Source: Pleurocapsa minor GSE-CHR-MK 17-07R (GTDB taxonomy: Bacteria; Chloroflexota; Anaerolineae; Aggregatilineales; Phototrophicaceae). From it: a stretch of 64,000 nucleotides of DNA. Made by a program: the position numbers and the translations under genes. The stretch is taken from NCBI GenBank assembly GCA_019359125.1, contig JAHHHY010000002.1, positions 558,001-622,000 of the forward strand, in the 5' to 3' direction. A model generated the notes under the pieces. The model had not been told where the DNA came from, ran no database searches, and saw nothing but the letters and a program-made list of their open reading frames with translations. Position 1 is the first letter of the stretch. The number at the start of each line of letters is the position of its first letter. Positions 1 to 7,677 of the stretch are shown in pieces.

Positions 1-1
1 C

Positions 2-436
2 GAAACCGAAGCGCAGTTTATGGGCACGCACGACCTGCTGGCCGAGCTGAAGCTGGACAAGGTGCATCTGGCGCGCTACAGCCCGCGCCCGAATACCGTC
101 AGCGAGCGCCGCATGGTCGATGATGTGCCGGAAGAAGAGAAGGAACGCCGCTTCCACGTCATCAACGACTTGCAGGGCCAGATTCAGGCCGAGAAAAATG
201 CCGTCTATCTGGGCCAGCAGGTGGAAGTGCTGGTGGAAGACCGCCAGCATGGGCGCTGGCGCGGGCGCACGCCGCAGAACAAGCTGGTCTTCTTCGATGA
301 TGAATCGACCGACTGGCGCGGCAAGCTGGCCAACGTTGAGGTCACCTGGACCGGCCCGTGGAGCATGGTCGCGCGCCTGCCCGGTGCCGAGATGCCCAGT
401 ATGGCCAGCGAGCCGATCCCGGTTTTCGTGGGTTAA
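2..436 (+). CDS. miaB: tRNA-2-methylthio-N6-dimethylallyladenosine synthase, C-terminal part
   Basis: This is the 3' end of a methylthiotransferase that adds a methylthio group to i6A37 of tRNAs. The reading frame is already open at base 2, and the gene begins before the window. The visible part starts with an ETEAQF stretch typical of the last part of the radical-SAM barrel. It continues through a YSPRPNT motif conserved in MiaB and then a C-terminal TRAM-like RNA-binding domain (roughly the last 65 residues, from GQQVEVLVE to the terminal VFVG). The radical-SAM and N-terminal cysteines are outside the window. A MiaB-like paralogue such as MtaB is possible, but the YSPRPNT context fits MiaB best. 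Confidence 0.88.
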   Translation, partial: ETEAQFMGTHDLLAELKLDKVHLARYSPRPNTVSERRMVDDVPEEEKERRFHVINDLQGQIQAEKNAVYLGQQVEVLVEDRQHGRWRGRTPQNKLVFFDDESTDWRGKLANVEVTWTGPWSMVARLPGAEMPSMASEPIPVFVG

Positions 437-448
437 GGTGAGTTGTAT

Positions 449-476
449 GGGCGGAGTGAATCCGCCCTTTTTGTTT
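449..476 (+). terminator. Rho-independent terminator of miaB
   Basis: A 7-bp perfect stem (449-455 with 461-467, GGGCGGA/TCCGCCC) with a 5-nt loop is followed by a T-rich tract. It begins 13 nt after the miaB stop codon. The minus-strand side lacks a T run, so it works for miaB rather than for the converging AraC gene. Confidence 0.85.
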
Positions 477-507
477 TCTTAGGCCTGTTGCAACCGTATC
501 CGGTTCC

Positions 508-1305
508 TCAGCGGTACGCCGACCGAAAGGCCCCCGGTGGCTGGCCGCAGATGCGCGTGAATGCCTCGTAAAAGCGACTTTGTGAGCCGAACCCGACATC
601 CAGCGCGATGCTGGCGACGCTGGCGTCTGTCAGCACGAGCAGGCGCTGGGCATGCGCCACCCGGTGCTGCGTCAGGTAATCGAGCATGGTGGCCTGATAG
701 GCGCGGCGAAAGACCTGCATGGCGTAATTCGGGTGCAGGCTGGCTGCCCGCGCGATATCGGCCACGGTGATCGGCTCGGCATAGTTTGCGGCGATGTACT
801 GTGCCATCTTTTCGGCCGCGTCGGCCACACTTGCGCTGAAAACAGTGCGCGGATAGGCCGTCAGCGCGGCCCGGCGAAACCAGGCTTCCAGCTCCAGCAG
901 GATGATGCTCTGGAAACGATCCGGTGCCGCGCCCATGTCCTCGGCCCAGCGCCGAAACAGCAGCGTGTCCAGCGCCGACGGCTCGGCTGAAATGATCGGA
1001 TGCCCCTCCATCATGCGGCGCGTGAACGCCGTCGGCAGATTCCAGCGCAGAAACCAGGCCAGCGGCAGCGTGATGCAGGTGAAGCGCGTCTGGGGTGCCA
1101 CGTCGATGAGCTGGTGCGGCATCGCGCCCCAGAAGGCGGCCCGTGCGCCAGCCCCGATGCTGATGTGCGAACCGCCGAACGAATAAGTCAGCCCGCCAGT
1201 CTCCACCAGATTGAGCTCAATTTCGCTGTGGCGGTGGGCGACCTGCATGATTTCGGGGGAGCGCGCCTCGATCGTCAGGCCAAAGGTGCTATGGACAGGC
1301 TGCAT
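508..1305 (-). CDS. AraC-family transcriptional regulator
   Basis: A 265-residue regulator. The N-terminal cupin-like sensing domain contains an HRHSEIELN segment near residue 25. The C-terminal part holds two helix-turn-helix units: a first around IARAASLHPNY and a second with the family signature ASIALDVGFGSQSRFYEAF. I chose the ATG at 1305 because a good promoter (-10 TATAAT at 1343-1348) lies just upstream of it; the longer in-frame start at 1398 would lie upstream of that promoter. The gene is divergent from the PhyH dioxygenase at 1413, so it probably controls that gene and itself. The ligand cannot be read from the sequence. Confidence 0.88.
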   Translation of the reverse strand: MQPVHSTFGLTIEARSPEIMQVAHRHSEIELNLVETGGLTYSFGGSHISIGAGARAAFWGAMPHQLIDVAPQTRFTCITLPLAWFLRWNLPTAFTRRMMEGHPIISAEPSALDTLLFRRWAEDMGAAPDRFQSIILLELEAWFRRAALTAYPRTVFSASVADAAEKMAQYIAANYAEPITVADIARAASLHPNYAMQVFRRAYQATMLDYLTQHRVAHAQRLLVLTDASVASIALDVGFGSQSRFYEAFTRICGQPPGAFRSAYR

Positions 1306-1342
1306 CTTAGGATCTCGGAATAAAATGCAAGGATTCAGGAAG

Positions 1343-1371
1343 ATTATACGCGAAAGTAGTGTTACTTTTAA
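1343..1371 (-). promoter_or_regulatory. Sigma-70-type promoter of the AraC regulator gene
   Basis: On the minus strand, TTAAAA (1366-1371) and TATAAT (1343-1348) are separated by 17 bp. The expected start point is near 1336, leaving a leader of about 30 nt before the ATG at 1305. The element sits in the 107-bp space shared with the divergent dioxygenase gene. Confidence 0.65.
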
Positions 1372-1412
1372 GGCGTTGCCCGGATCATAGCTCAGCACAG
1401 GATCGCCGCACG

Positions 1413-2303
1413 ATGTCCTACCACCTCACGCCAGAACAGCTCGCTTTTTATGATAAGAACGGCTATCTCGTCCTGCGCAACTGGATTCCCCAGGACCTGC
1501 TGGAGCGCCTGCAGTATGCCGGCCGCGAATGGATCGCCGAGGGACAGCAGGCCGGGCCAGATCATCCGGACTATCAGGACTATAACTTCGCCGAACGCGG
1601 TGGCAGCCGCCGTATGTGGCGCGTGAACTACGTGCACAACAAGCGCCAGCCCGCCTCGCTGGAGCTGCTGGGCAGCCCGCAGGTGCTGGAAGTGGCTGAA
1701 AGCATGTGCGGCCCCAACTTCGTGCCTACGTATGAATCGATGGTGTTCAAGGAAGAAGGCGACGGCGCGGCTATCACCTGGCATCAGGACGCGGTGCATC
1801 CGCGCAAATATCGCATCTTCAACTATGACTTGTATCTGGATCACTCGCGTTCCGGCCAGGGCGCGCTGTGGGTGGTGCCCGGCTCGCAGGTGGGCAAGCA
1901 TGATGTGTGCGCGATTGCTGACACTTATGGCTGGGCGGTGCCCGGCGCGATCGAAGTGGAAATGGCCCCTGGCGATGTACTGCTGCACGATGTGATGGTC
2001 GTCCACGGCTCGCCGCACACCGAGGGCAACGCCCTGCGTCGCACGATTTACTATGAGTTCCGCGCTGCCGAGGAAATTATCGAGGATGGCCCGTGGGACA
2101 GCGCGTGGATCGACCAGCGCCTGCGTCTGGTGCCGCTGGGCCTGCGTCGCTATGCCGAGGCCAACCCGGAAAAGTCGCAGTTTCAGTGGAATGTCAGCCG
2201 GTCGTTCCGCCCGCTCATGACTGAAGACGAGGAAACAGAGCTGCGCGTGGCCCATACCGTGCATATGTCCGGGTCGTGGTGCAGCGCGGGTAATGCCGGC
2301 TAG
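1413..2303 (+). CDS. Phytanoyl-CoA dioxygenase (PhyH) family protein
   Basis: A 296-residue Fe(II)/2-oxoglutarate-dependent oxygenase of the PhyH family. The iron facial triad is visible: H and D in TWHQDAVHP (about residue 126) and the distal H in VVHGSPH (about 197). An Arg follows in LRRTIYY that would bind 2-oxoglutarate. The family hydroxylates small metabolites or lipid side chains, and the substrate here is unknown. The ATG at 1413 gives the usual PhyH N-terminus (LTPEQLAFYDKNGYLVLRNW); an upstream start at 1359 would add 18 unlikely residues. It is divergent from an AraC-type gene, which is its probable regulator. A terminator follows at 2330. Confidence 0.85.
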   Translation: MSYHLTPEQLAFYDKNGYLVLRNWIPQDLLERLQYAGREWIAEGQQAGPDHPDYQDYNFAERGGSRRMWRVNYVHNKRQPASLELLGSPQVLEVAESMCGPNFVPTYESMVFKEEGDGAAITWHQDAVHPRKYRIFNYDLYLDHSRSGQGALWVVPGSQVGKHDVCAIADTYGWAVPGAIEVEMAPGDVLLHDVMVVHGSPHTEGNALRRTIYYEFRAAEEIIEDGPWDSAWIDQRLRLVPLGLRRYAEANPEKSQFQWNVSRSFRPLMTEDEETELRVAHTVHMSGSWCSAGNAG

Positions 2304-2329
2304 GTCGCGGTGACCAGTTCAGCCTCAAC

Positions 2330-2362
2330 AGGGTCCTGTGCGCAATGCCAGGGCCCTTTTTG
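2330..2362 (+). terminator. Rho-independent terminator of the PhyH gene
   Basis: A 9-bp stem (2330-2338 with 2349-2357, one G-T pair) with a 10-nt loop runs into a T5 tract. It lies 27 nt after the PhyH stop. Confidence 0.82.
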
Positions 2363-2419
2363 TTATGGTTGGGTGCAGATGTCCGATTTGCCCCGATGCC
2401 AGCGAGACTGATGCAATCG

Positions 2420-2428
2420 TGCTTTAAT
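2420..2428 (+). promoter_or_regulatory. Possible extended -10 promoter of the DUF3891 gene
   Basis: TGC followed by TTTAAT (2423-2428) resembles the extended -10 elements (TGCTATAAT) seen before mreB and mreC in this window. No clear -35 is present. It would give a leader of about 95 nt before the ATG at 2529. Confidence 0.35.
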
Positions 2429-2528
2429 AGCAGTTATGAGGTTATGCGGTCAGCGCTTATGCACAGCGGAACTGTCATGCAGGTTCCATGCGTTCAGCAG
2501 TGACCTCGGCAGCCGAGAGGAGAATGAC

Positions 2529-3365
2529 ATGATCATTCAGTCCGTGCCCGCTGATCACCCGGAAAACGATCCCCGTCTGGCGATTACCCAGATTGACCAT
2601 GCGCGCTCGTGCGGGCCAATTTTCAGGGCCTTTGGCGATCACGGCTTCGTCAAGCCCGATCCCATGGGTCTGGTGCCGTTTGTGATCGAGCATCATGATG
2701 AGGGCTGGCGCTTGCTGGACGAGGCGGTTTTTATCGACCCGCGTACCCTGCTGCCATATCACCTGACGGAAACGCCGCTGCATCTGGTCCTGCAAACGTC
2801 TGGCGGTTCCCCCGATTTCAATGAAAACAAACATTCTTTCTGCGGCCTGATCAGCAGTATGCACACCTATGGCCTGTTCACCGGGCGCTACGGCCTGAGC
2901 GACTTTGCCCTCATCGACAGCGTACCTGAGTCTATGAAAGCCGAAGTCGATGCTGTGCTGGCGCGCGAGCTGGCCCGCCAGAAGCGACTCCGTGATGCCC
3001 TGGCTGCCCAACCAGACACGGCCTATATGGCCTCCGACCTGTTCGTCATGTATGTCTACAAGCTGCTGCAATTCTGCGACACGCTGGCGCTGTATTTCCA
3101 GCTGAACAGCGAGCCGCTGCGGGCCACCCATGTCTTTCCGCACGTCCCGCAGGATGCCTACACCGACTGCGAGCTGCTGCTGACCCCGCTGGGCGAACGG
3201 CGCTATCACCTGTCTCCGTTTCCCTTCGAAGGTGATGAGTTCGAGTTTGTCTTTTATGGACGCATGATTCAGCCGGTAAAGGGCTTTGTCATGACGGCCG
3301 GGCAGCATCTGGCGTCGTCCACACTGCGCCGCGAAAGCGTGAAACTGGTGCGCAGCGCAGGCTGA
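2529..3365 (+). CDS. DUF3891 family protein
   Basis: A 278-residue soluble protein with no signal peptide or membrane segment. Its layout fits the DUF3891 family. It has an early acidic HHDEGW segment near residue 55, a central HSFCGLISSMHTYGLFTGRYG segment resembling a metal-dependent phosphohydrolase (HD-like) fold, a helical middle, and a C-terminal beta-rich part. The His/Asp/His pattern suggests a metal site, but that is inference. The ATG at 2529 is preceded by a strong GAGAGGAG ribosome-binding site; an upstream start at 2436 has none. The substrate is unknown. Confidence 0.65.
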   Translation: MIIQSVPADHPENDPRLAITQIDHARSCGPIFRAFGDHGFVKPDPMGLVPFVIEHHDEGWRLLDEAVFIDPRTLLPYHLTETPLHLVLQTSGGSPDFNENKHSFCGLISSMHTYGLFTGRYGLSDFALIDSVPESMKAEVDAVLARELARQKRLRDALAAQPDTAYMASDLFVMYVYKLLQFCDTLALYFQLNSEPLRATHVFPHVPQDAYTDCELLLTPLGERRYHLSPFPFEGDEFEFVFYGRMIQPVKGFVMTAGQHLASSTLRRESVKLVRSAG

Positions 3366-3440
3366 AAATCTGCCTTGTCCGCCTGTGCTTCGGCGGCTAT
3401 GCTGACAGCCTGGTTATTCATGCAGGGAGCCTAGCCCCAT

Positions 3441-4421
3441 ATGCCCGTCCGCGTGCTGTTACACATGATGTCTGTCCCCGGCGATGCGCCCTATGACCGC
3501 GCCAGCCTGCGCCTGTTTTATCCCGCCCGCGATACCGTCGATCAGCAGGTGCGCGACAGCGGCCTGTATCACCCGCGCCGCGAGCGCGCCCCGCTGCCCG
3601 TGCTCATCTTCCTGCCCGGCGTGAATATCCCGCAGCACAGCTATCACTGGCTGATGGAACAGTTTGTGGCCTATGGCTTTGTCGTCGCGCTGCCCGAATG
3701 GATCGCGCAGAATGTGCCCGGCCGCGTCAGCCTGACGCCGGGCATCGACATCGAGGCGCTCAAACAGGATGTGTTTGGCACGCGCCCCACAGCATCCGCG
3801 TTGGCGCCTATTCTGGACGCGCTGGCCCAGATGAATGCATCGGCCACGCTGAACGGCCTGCTGGACCTGAACAGCATTGTGCTGGGCGGGCATGGCGCGG
3901 GCGGCACACTGGCGCTGCAAAATGCCCGTCCGGACTGGTGCGCGGGGGTGCGCGCTGCTTTTGCCTACGCGCCCAATCCGCTGGCGGTGCTGGCGCTGGG
4001 TGGCTGGCGCAACGGTGTGCTGCCGCCGCTGCCCGAAGTGCCGGTCATGCTGGTGGGCGCGACCGAAGATGGCCTCGGCGACCAGCACAACACGCAGTAT
4101 GGGCGGCCGGGCAGCGCAGGCTGGGAGACTGTCGTCGCGGCGTTTGATGAATGCTATGACGGCGGCCGCGAGGACCAGTATGTGGCGGTGCTGGAGGGCG
4201 CCAACCATCATTCGATTTGCAGCCCGCTGGACGACAGCATCGGCCGCGTATTTCTGGATAAGCCGGAGACTCAGCCGGGCGACGACCTGCGAAGATTGAT
4301 TCGAGCCTGTTTTGCCGGCTTCCTGAAGGCGCATATGCACGGGGATGCGGCAGCGCAGGGCGCGCTGGCCGGCTGGCTGCGCGGGAGCGACAGCGCCTTG
4401 CGTTACGGGGCGGTCAAGTAG
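3441..4421 (+). CDS. Alpha/beta-hydrolase fold protein lacking the nucleophile serine
   Basis: A 326-residue protein with the fold of chlorophyllase or PET-hydrolase-like esterases. It has an oxyanion-type VLIFLPGVN strand near residue 55, YGFVVALPEW at 78-87, a nucleophile-elbow region at 146-156, and a late GANHHSI segment that would carry the catalytic His. The elbow reads GGHGAGG, so the position that should be the GxSxG serine is Gly152 (codon GGC, 3894-3896). No frameshift or stop is present. It may be a non-catalytic binding protein or a recently inactivated enzyme; another nucleophile is possible but not apparent. It has no signal peptide. Confidence 0.72.
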   Translation: MPVRVLLHMMSVPGDAPYDRASLRLFYPARDTVDQQVRDSGLYHPRRERAPLPVLIFLPGVNIPQHSYHWLMEQFVAYGFVVALPEWIAQNVPGRVSLTPGIDIEALKQDVFGTRPTASALAPILDALAQMNASATLNGLLDLNSIVLGGHGAGGTLALQNARPDWCAGVRAAFAYAPNPLAVLALGGWRNGVLPPLPEVPVMLVGATEDGLGDQHNTQYGRPGSAGWETVVAAFDECYDGGREDQYVAVLEGANHHSICSPLDDSIGRVFLDKPETQPGDDLRRLIRACFAGFLKAHMHGDAAAQGALAGWLRGSDSALRYGAVK

Positions 4422-4437
4422 CCGCTGCGAGAAAAGT

Positions 4438-4938
4438 TCAGGTGGGCGAATAGCCTGTCAGCGTATCCAGTTCATCAAGCGATGCATCGTTAAGGGGCCC
4501 GAACGCCCGCCAGGCGATTGCGCCATTCGGGTCGATCAGCAGCGTCTGGGGCAGGCCAATCACCTGATAGGCCACGAGTACATCGTTTGGCGGGGCGGTG
4601 AGCACCGTCAGCTGTTCCAACCGATTGCCCGACAGAAATGCCCTGATATCTGCCGGGCTTTCGCGCATGTTTACGGCTAGCAGCGGGATATCCCGCGCAA
4701 CGGCATAATCCAGAAGCAGGGGCAGTTCTTCGACGCAGGGCACGCACCATGTTGCCCAAAAGTTCACAATCGCCCATTGTCCCGCATACTGATTCAATGA
4801 GACCGGTGACCCGTCCAGCGCTGTCATGCTGAAAGAGGGCGTAAGCACATCGTCCGTCGGCGTGGACTGCTGGTTGCTGCATGAAGCTGTTAGGAGAGCC
4901 AGAATTATCAGGCCACATACGAGACCACGCTTCATCAT
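4438..4938 (-). CDS. TlpA-like thioredoxin-fold lipoprotein
   Basis: A 166-residue exported thiol-disulfide protein. A lipoprotein signal (MMKRG, hydrophobic stretch, lipobox LTASC) anchors it outside the membrane. The active site is the WCVPC motif in NFWATWCVPC, and a cis-Pro loop is present in GLPQTLLID. TlpA/ResA proteins reduce or isomerise Cys pairs during metalloprotein or cytochrome c maturation. The start overlaps the stop of the FtsX-like permease gene by 4 bp (ATGA), so it is translationally coupled as the last gene of the 7589-4438 operon. Its likely partner is the CPFC-containing lipoprotein encoded first in the operon (inference). Confidence 0.85.
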   Translation of the reverse strand: MMKRGLVCGLIILALLTASCSNQQSTPTDDVLTPSFSMTALDGSPVSLNQYAGQWAIVNFWATWCVPCVEELPLLLDYAVARDIPLLAVNMRESPADIRAFLSGNRLEQLTVLTAPPNDVLVAYQVIGLPQTLLIDPNGAIAWRAFGPLNDASLDELDTLTGYSPT

Positions 4939-6191
4939 GTGAACAGTTTTTCGCTCACGCTGACGCGATAGGCCATGGCTGCGGGGATCAGCCCTGCTGC
5001 CAGCCCCACGCCCAGTGGAAGGATCCATAGTAGTGGCTCCAGCGCCGGCAGAAATCGTATCGGGATGGCGATTGCAGACTGGTCGGAAATCAGCCCGGCA
5101 AGAGCACCTGCTGTCGCATAGCCCAGCACGCGCCCCAGCAGGGCGCCCAGCAGGGTCAGCATCAGCGTCTCGGCGAGGATCATGATAAAGATCGTGGGTT
5201 GGCTGCTGCCCAGCCCGCGCATGATAGCGATGGCCTGTTCACGCGCTGCCATGGCGCTGTACATGCTCAGAAAGACGGTGAGCGCCGCAATGCCCAGCAC
5301 CAGCCAGCCAACGGCTGTGAGCACGCGCTCTGCCTGACCCAGCAGGTCGAACAAGCCGCCCAATTCCTGGCCGGGGAAGGCTGCCTGTGCTTCGGTGCCG
5401 CTGTAAAACTCCTGCCACAGTTGGTTGGCCTGTGCGAAGCCGGTCGGACGCACCAGCACTGCCGTGAGCTGCTGTGGGTCTGCGTCTTCGGCTGCGATGA
5501 TCAGCGACTGTGCCCCGCGCTCATCTTCTTCCGCCTCATGCGCCGCCCAGATGCTTTGGTAGCTGACAAACACGGCCGTGTCGTACACGCTCTGCGACGG
5601 CGCAAAAATCCCCACAACAGTATACGCCTCGTCGTGGAGATCCTCTTCAAGCCCCAGCTCCACGCCGTGCGCCGCCTGAAAGCGATCGCCGATGGACAGG
5701 CCAAGCGCCCGCGCAGCACTCGCGCCTAGCACGGCTTCAAAATGTGCCTGAAAGTAGCGTCCACTGGCGATCTGGAAATAGGGCGGCTGATTCTGCGCGG
5801 TCCGCAGCTCCAGCAGCGTGGCATCCGTACCGATGATACGCGCGCCTCCCAGGTTATCGCCAAAGGCCAGCGGCACCGCCAGTGCTACTTTATCCGTATT
5901 GGCCTGCAGAGATTCATAGACTGAAAACGGAAAGTTTCCCACCGGCAGGCCCTGTAGCAGCAGCGTGTTGAGCACGAGCTGCTGGCTGCTGCCTTTCGCA
6001 CCGATGACCAGCACGCCAAAAGGATCGCTGGCGGCGATGATGCCCTGGCGCACGCCATCACCGAGCGCGGCCACTGCAATCGACAAGGCGACCGAAAGCC
6101 CAATGACCAGCGCTGGAATCAGTGTGTGCAGCGGACGGCTCCACAGATTGCGCCATGCCAGCCACAGGTTAAAGGGCAGGAAGGATGTCAT
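4935..6191 (-). CDS. FtsX/MacB-like ABC transporter permease
   Basis: A 418-residue permease with four predicted membrane segments: one near the N-terminus (residues about 22-45) and three in the C-terminal third. A large extracytoplasmic domain of roughly 220 residues lies between. This is the type VII (LolC/MacB/FtsX) topology used for mechanotransmission or lipoprotein extraction rather than classical import. It overlaps both neighbours by 4 bp (ATGA), downstream of its ATPase and upstream of the TlpA-like lipoprotein. The operon content suggests a role in extracytoplasmic metal or redox handling; the exact substrate cannot be read. Confidence 0.82.
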   Translation of the reverse strand: MTSFLPFNLWLAWRNLWSRPLHTLIPALVIGLSVALSIAVAALGDGVRQGIIAASDPFGVLVIGAKGSSQQLVLNTLLLQGLPVGNFPFSVYESLQANTDKVALAVPLAFGDNLGGARIIGTDATLLELRTAQNQPPYFQIASGRYFQAHFEAVLGASAARALGLSIGDRFQAAHGVELGLEEDLHDEAYTVVGIFAPSQSVYDTAVFVSYQSIWAAHEAEEDERGAQSLIIAAEDADPQQLTAVLVRPTGFAQANQLWQEFYSGTEAQAAFPGQELGGLFDLLGQAERVLTAVGWLVLGIAALTVFLSMYSAMAAREQAIAIMRGLGSSQPTIFIMILAETLMLTLLGALLGRVLGYATAGALAGLISDQSAIAIPIRFLPALEPLLWILPLGVGLAAGLIPAAMAYRVSVSEKLFT

Positions 6192-6919
6192 GCCTGAGAC
6201 CTTTCTGGCGCAGGCATCACGGACTGTGTGCCTGGTCGCGGACTCGTGTCGGACAGGCGGCCAGCCTGTAAGGTGAGCATGCGGGTGAAGCGGGACTCCA
6301 GCGCAGGATCATGGCTAGACAGGATCAGTGTTGCGCCTGATGCGCTGCACAGCGACTGAATCAGATTGAGTACGTGCGCGCTGCTTTCGGCATCCAGCGC
6401 CGCAGTGGGTTCATCGGCCAGCAGCAGCGCGGGCGAATTCACGAGGGCGCGGGCGACCGCCACACGCAGACGCTGGCCCGTGCTCATCTTTGCTGGTCGG
6501 TAACGCGCAAAATCTGCCAGGCCCACAGCATCCAGCATGGACATGCCCAGCTTGCGCCAGTCTGATTTGGGCGCGCGGCCGTCGAACCCAAGCGGCAGTA
6601 TGACATTTTCCAATGCTGTCAGGTGGGCCAGCAGGTAATGCTGCTGAAAAACATAGCCGATGGCGCGGGCACGCAGCCGGTCGCGCAGCGGCTCTGCCAG
6701 GGCATACAAATCGCGCTTATCAAACGTGATCGTGCCCTGGGTGGGTTTCAGCAGCCCGGCCATGATATTCAGCAGCGTGGTCTTGCCGCTGCCGCTGACG
6801 CCGCGCAGCAGCACCTGCTCGCCTGACTCGAGCGTCCACGCTGCGATATCCAGCACGCGATGCGCTTCGCCCGATGGCGTGGTGAAGGTGTGTTGAAGTC
6901 CCGAAATCTGAATATGCAT
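6188..6919 (-). CDS. ABC transporter ATP-binding protein (LolD/MacB type)
   Basis: A 243-residue ATPase that powers the FtsX-like permease encoded next. The Walker A motif is RGVSGSGKTTLL (about residue 40), the Q-loop is in YVFQQHYLL, and Walker B is LLLADEPTAALD with the H-loop in LSSHDP. The signature segment reads MSTGQRLRVAVARAL, i.e. STGQ in place of LSGGQ, a conservative deviation. The ATG at 6919 lies 4 nt past the stop of the preceding lipoprotein gene. A longer frame reaching 7156 would run through that gene and is rejected. Confidence 0.87.
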   Translation of the reverse strand: MHIQISGLQHTFTTPSGEAHRVLDIAAWTLESGEQVLLRGVSGSGKTTLLNIMAGLLKPTQGTITFDKRDLYALAEPLRDRLRARAIGYVFQQHYLLAHLTALENVILPLGFDGRAPKSDWRKLGMSMLDAVGLADFARYRPAKMSTGQRLRVAVARALVNSPALLLADEPTAALDAESSAHVLNLIQSLCSASGATLILSSHDPALESRFTRMLTLQAGRLSDTSPRPGTQSVMPAPERSQA

Positions 6920-6923
6920 AAGT

Positions 6924-7589
6924 CTACTGAAGCGTCTCCAGGCTGTCTGCATAAATACGTACCAGGCTGACCATGCCCGTTTCGGCATCGACGGATGCGC
7001 CGATTTCGATCCTGCCGGTGACGCGGATGGCCGCGGTCGTGGCGGTCGTGGTGCCATCCGCCAGGTACACCAGCGCGATATCATTCGGCCAGTCGCCCGT
7101 GCTGCTGCAAAACGGGCAGAAGGCCAGCCGGACGCGGGTGAGCACAAAGTAGTCAAGCTCTGGCTTCAGAGGCGGCGCCATGTAGCCTTCCATGACGACT
7201 TCCTGTCCATCGAGCGAGACGAGCATATCGCTCAGCAGCAGGCCGGTCCGCATGTTGTAGCCGTCATAAAACTGGTCGAAGGTGATCGGCACTGGAAATT
7301 CGTTGAAGCTGACTTCGCTGCGCGGTGTAGGTTGAAACGCGGTGTCCGTGGCGAGCGCCATTGCTGCCGCCTGCCCGGCCATCAGGTTGTTGGCTAGCGG
7401 CGTGGCCGTGGCTGCGAGAGGGGATTGAGCCTGCGTTTGCGCAGGTTCGAGCGTCACAGGAAGTGTGGTGCGCGTTGGTGGCGTCTGGCCGGTTGGCAGC
7501 GCAGTCACCTGCACAAGCTGCGCATTGTCCGGGGAGCAGGCGGCCAGCAGGAATACTGCAAGTGCGATAATCAGGGTAATAAAACGCAT
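6924..7589 (-). CDS. DUF3299-like lipoprotein
   Basis: A 221-residue lipoprotein (signal with lipobox LLAAC near residue 18) followed by a Thr/Pro/Ala-rich linker to about residue 100. The C-terminal domain contains VVMEGYMAPP and AFCPFCS, resembling DUF3299 proteins that occur beside ABC exporters. The CPFC pair could bind metal or be a substrate of the TlpA-like thioredoxin encoded in the same operon. The ATG at 7589 starts the signal peptide; a longer frame to 7676 would run through a terminator hairpin. First gene of the lipoprotein-ATPase-permease-TlpA operon. Confidence 0.68.
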   Translation of the reverse strand: MRFITLIIALAVFLLAACSPDNAQLVQVTALPTGQTPPTRTTLPVTLEPAQTQAQSPLAATATPLANNLMAGQAAAMALATDTAFQPTPRSEVSFNEFPVPITFDQFYDGYNMRTGLLLSDMLVSLDGQEVVMEGYMAPPLKPELDYFVLTRVRLAFCPFCSSTGDWPNDIALVYLADGTTTATTAAIRVTGRIEIGASVDAETGMVSLVRIYADSLETLQ

Positions 7590-7624
7590 AGGGGTGGATT
7601 CCACTGCTTTACGGGATGGGAGAT

Positions 7625-7666
7625 AAACAAAACCCCTCTCCCCGGAATCGTACCAGAGGAGAGGGG
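7625..7666 (-). terminator. Rho-independent terminator of the alkaline phosphatase gene
   Basis: On the minus strand a 9-bp perfect stem (7658-7666 with 7633-7641) is followed by TTTTGTTT. It begins 12 nt after the phosphatase stop and separates that gene from the lipoprotein operon. Confidence 0.85.
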
Positions 7667-7677
7667 CCTGCTTCAAT

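Noticed and set aside
1306-1398. Longer N-terminus for the AraC-family protein (start at 1398)
   Set aside because: The start would lie upstream of the TATAAT promoter of the same gene and adds residues foreign to the family.
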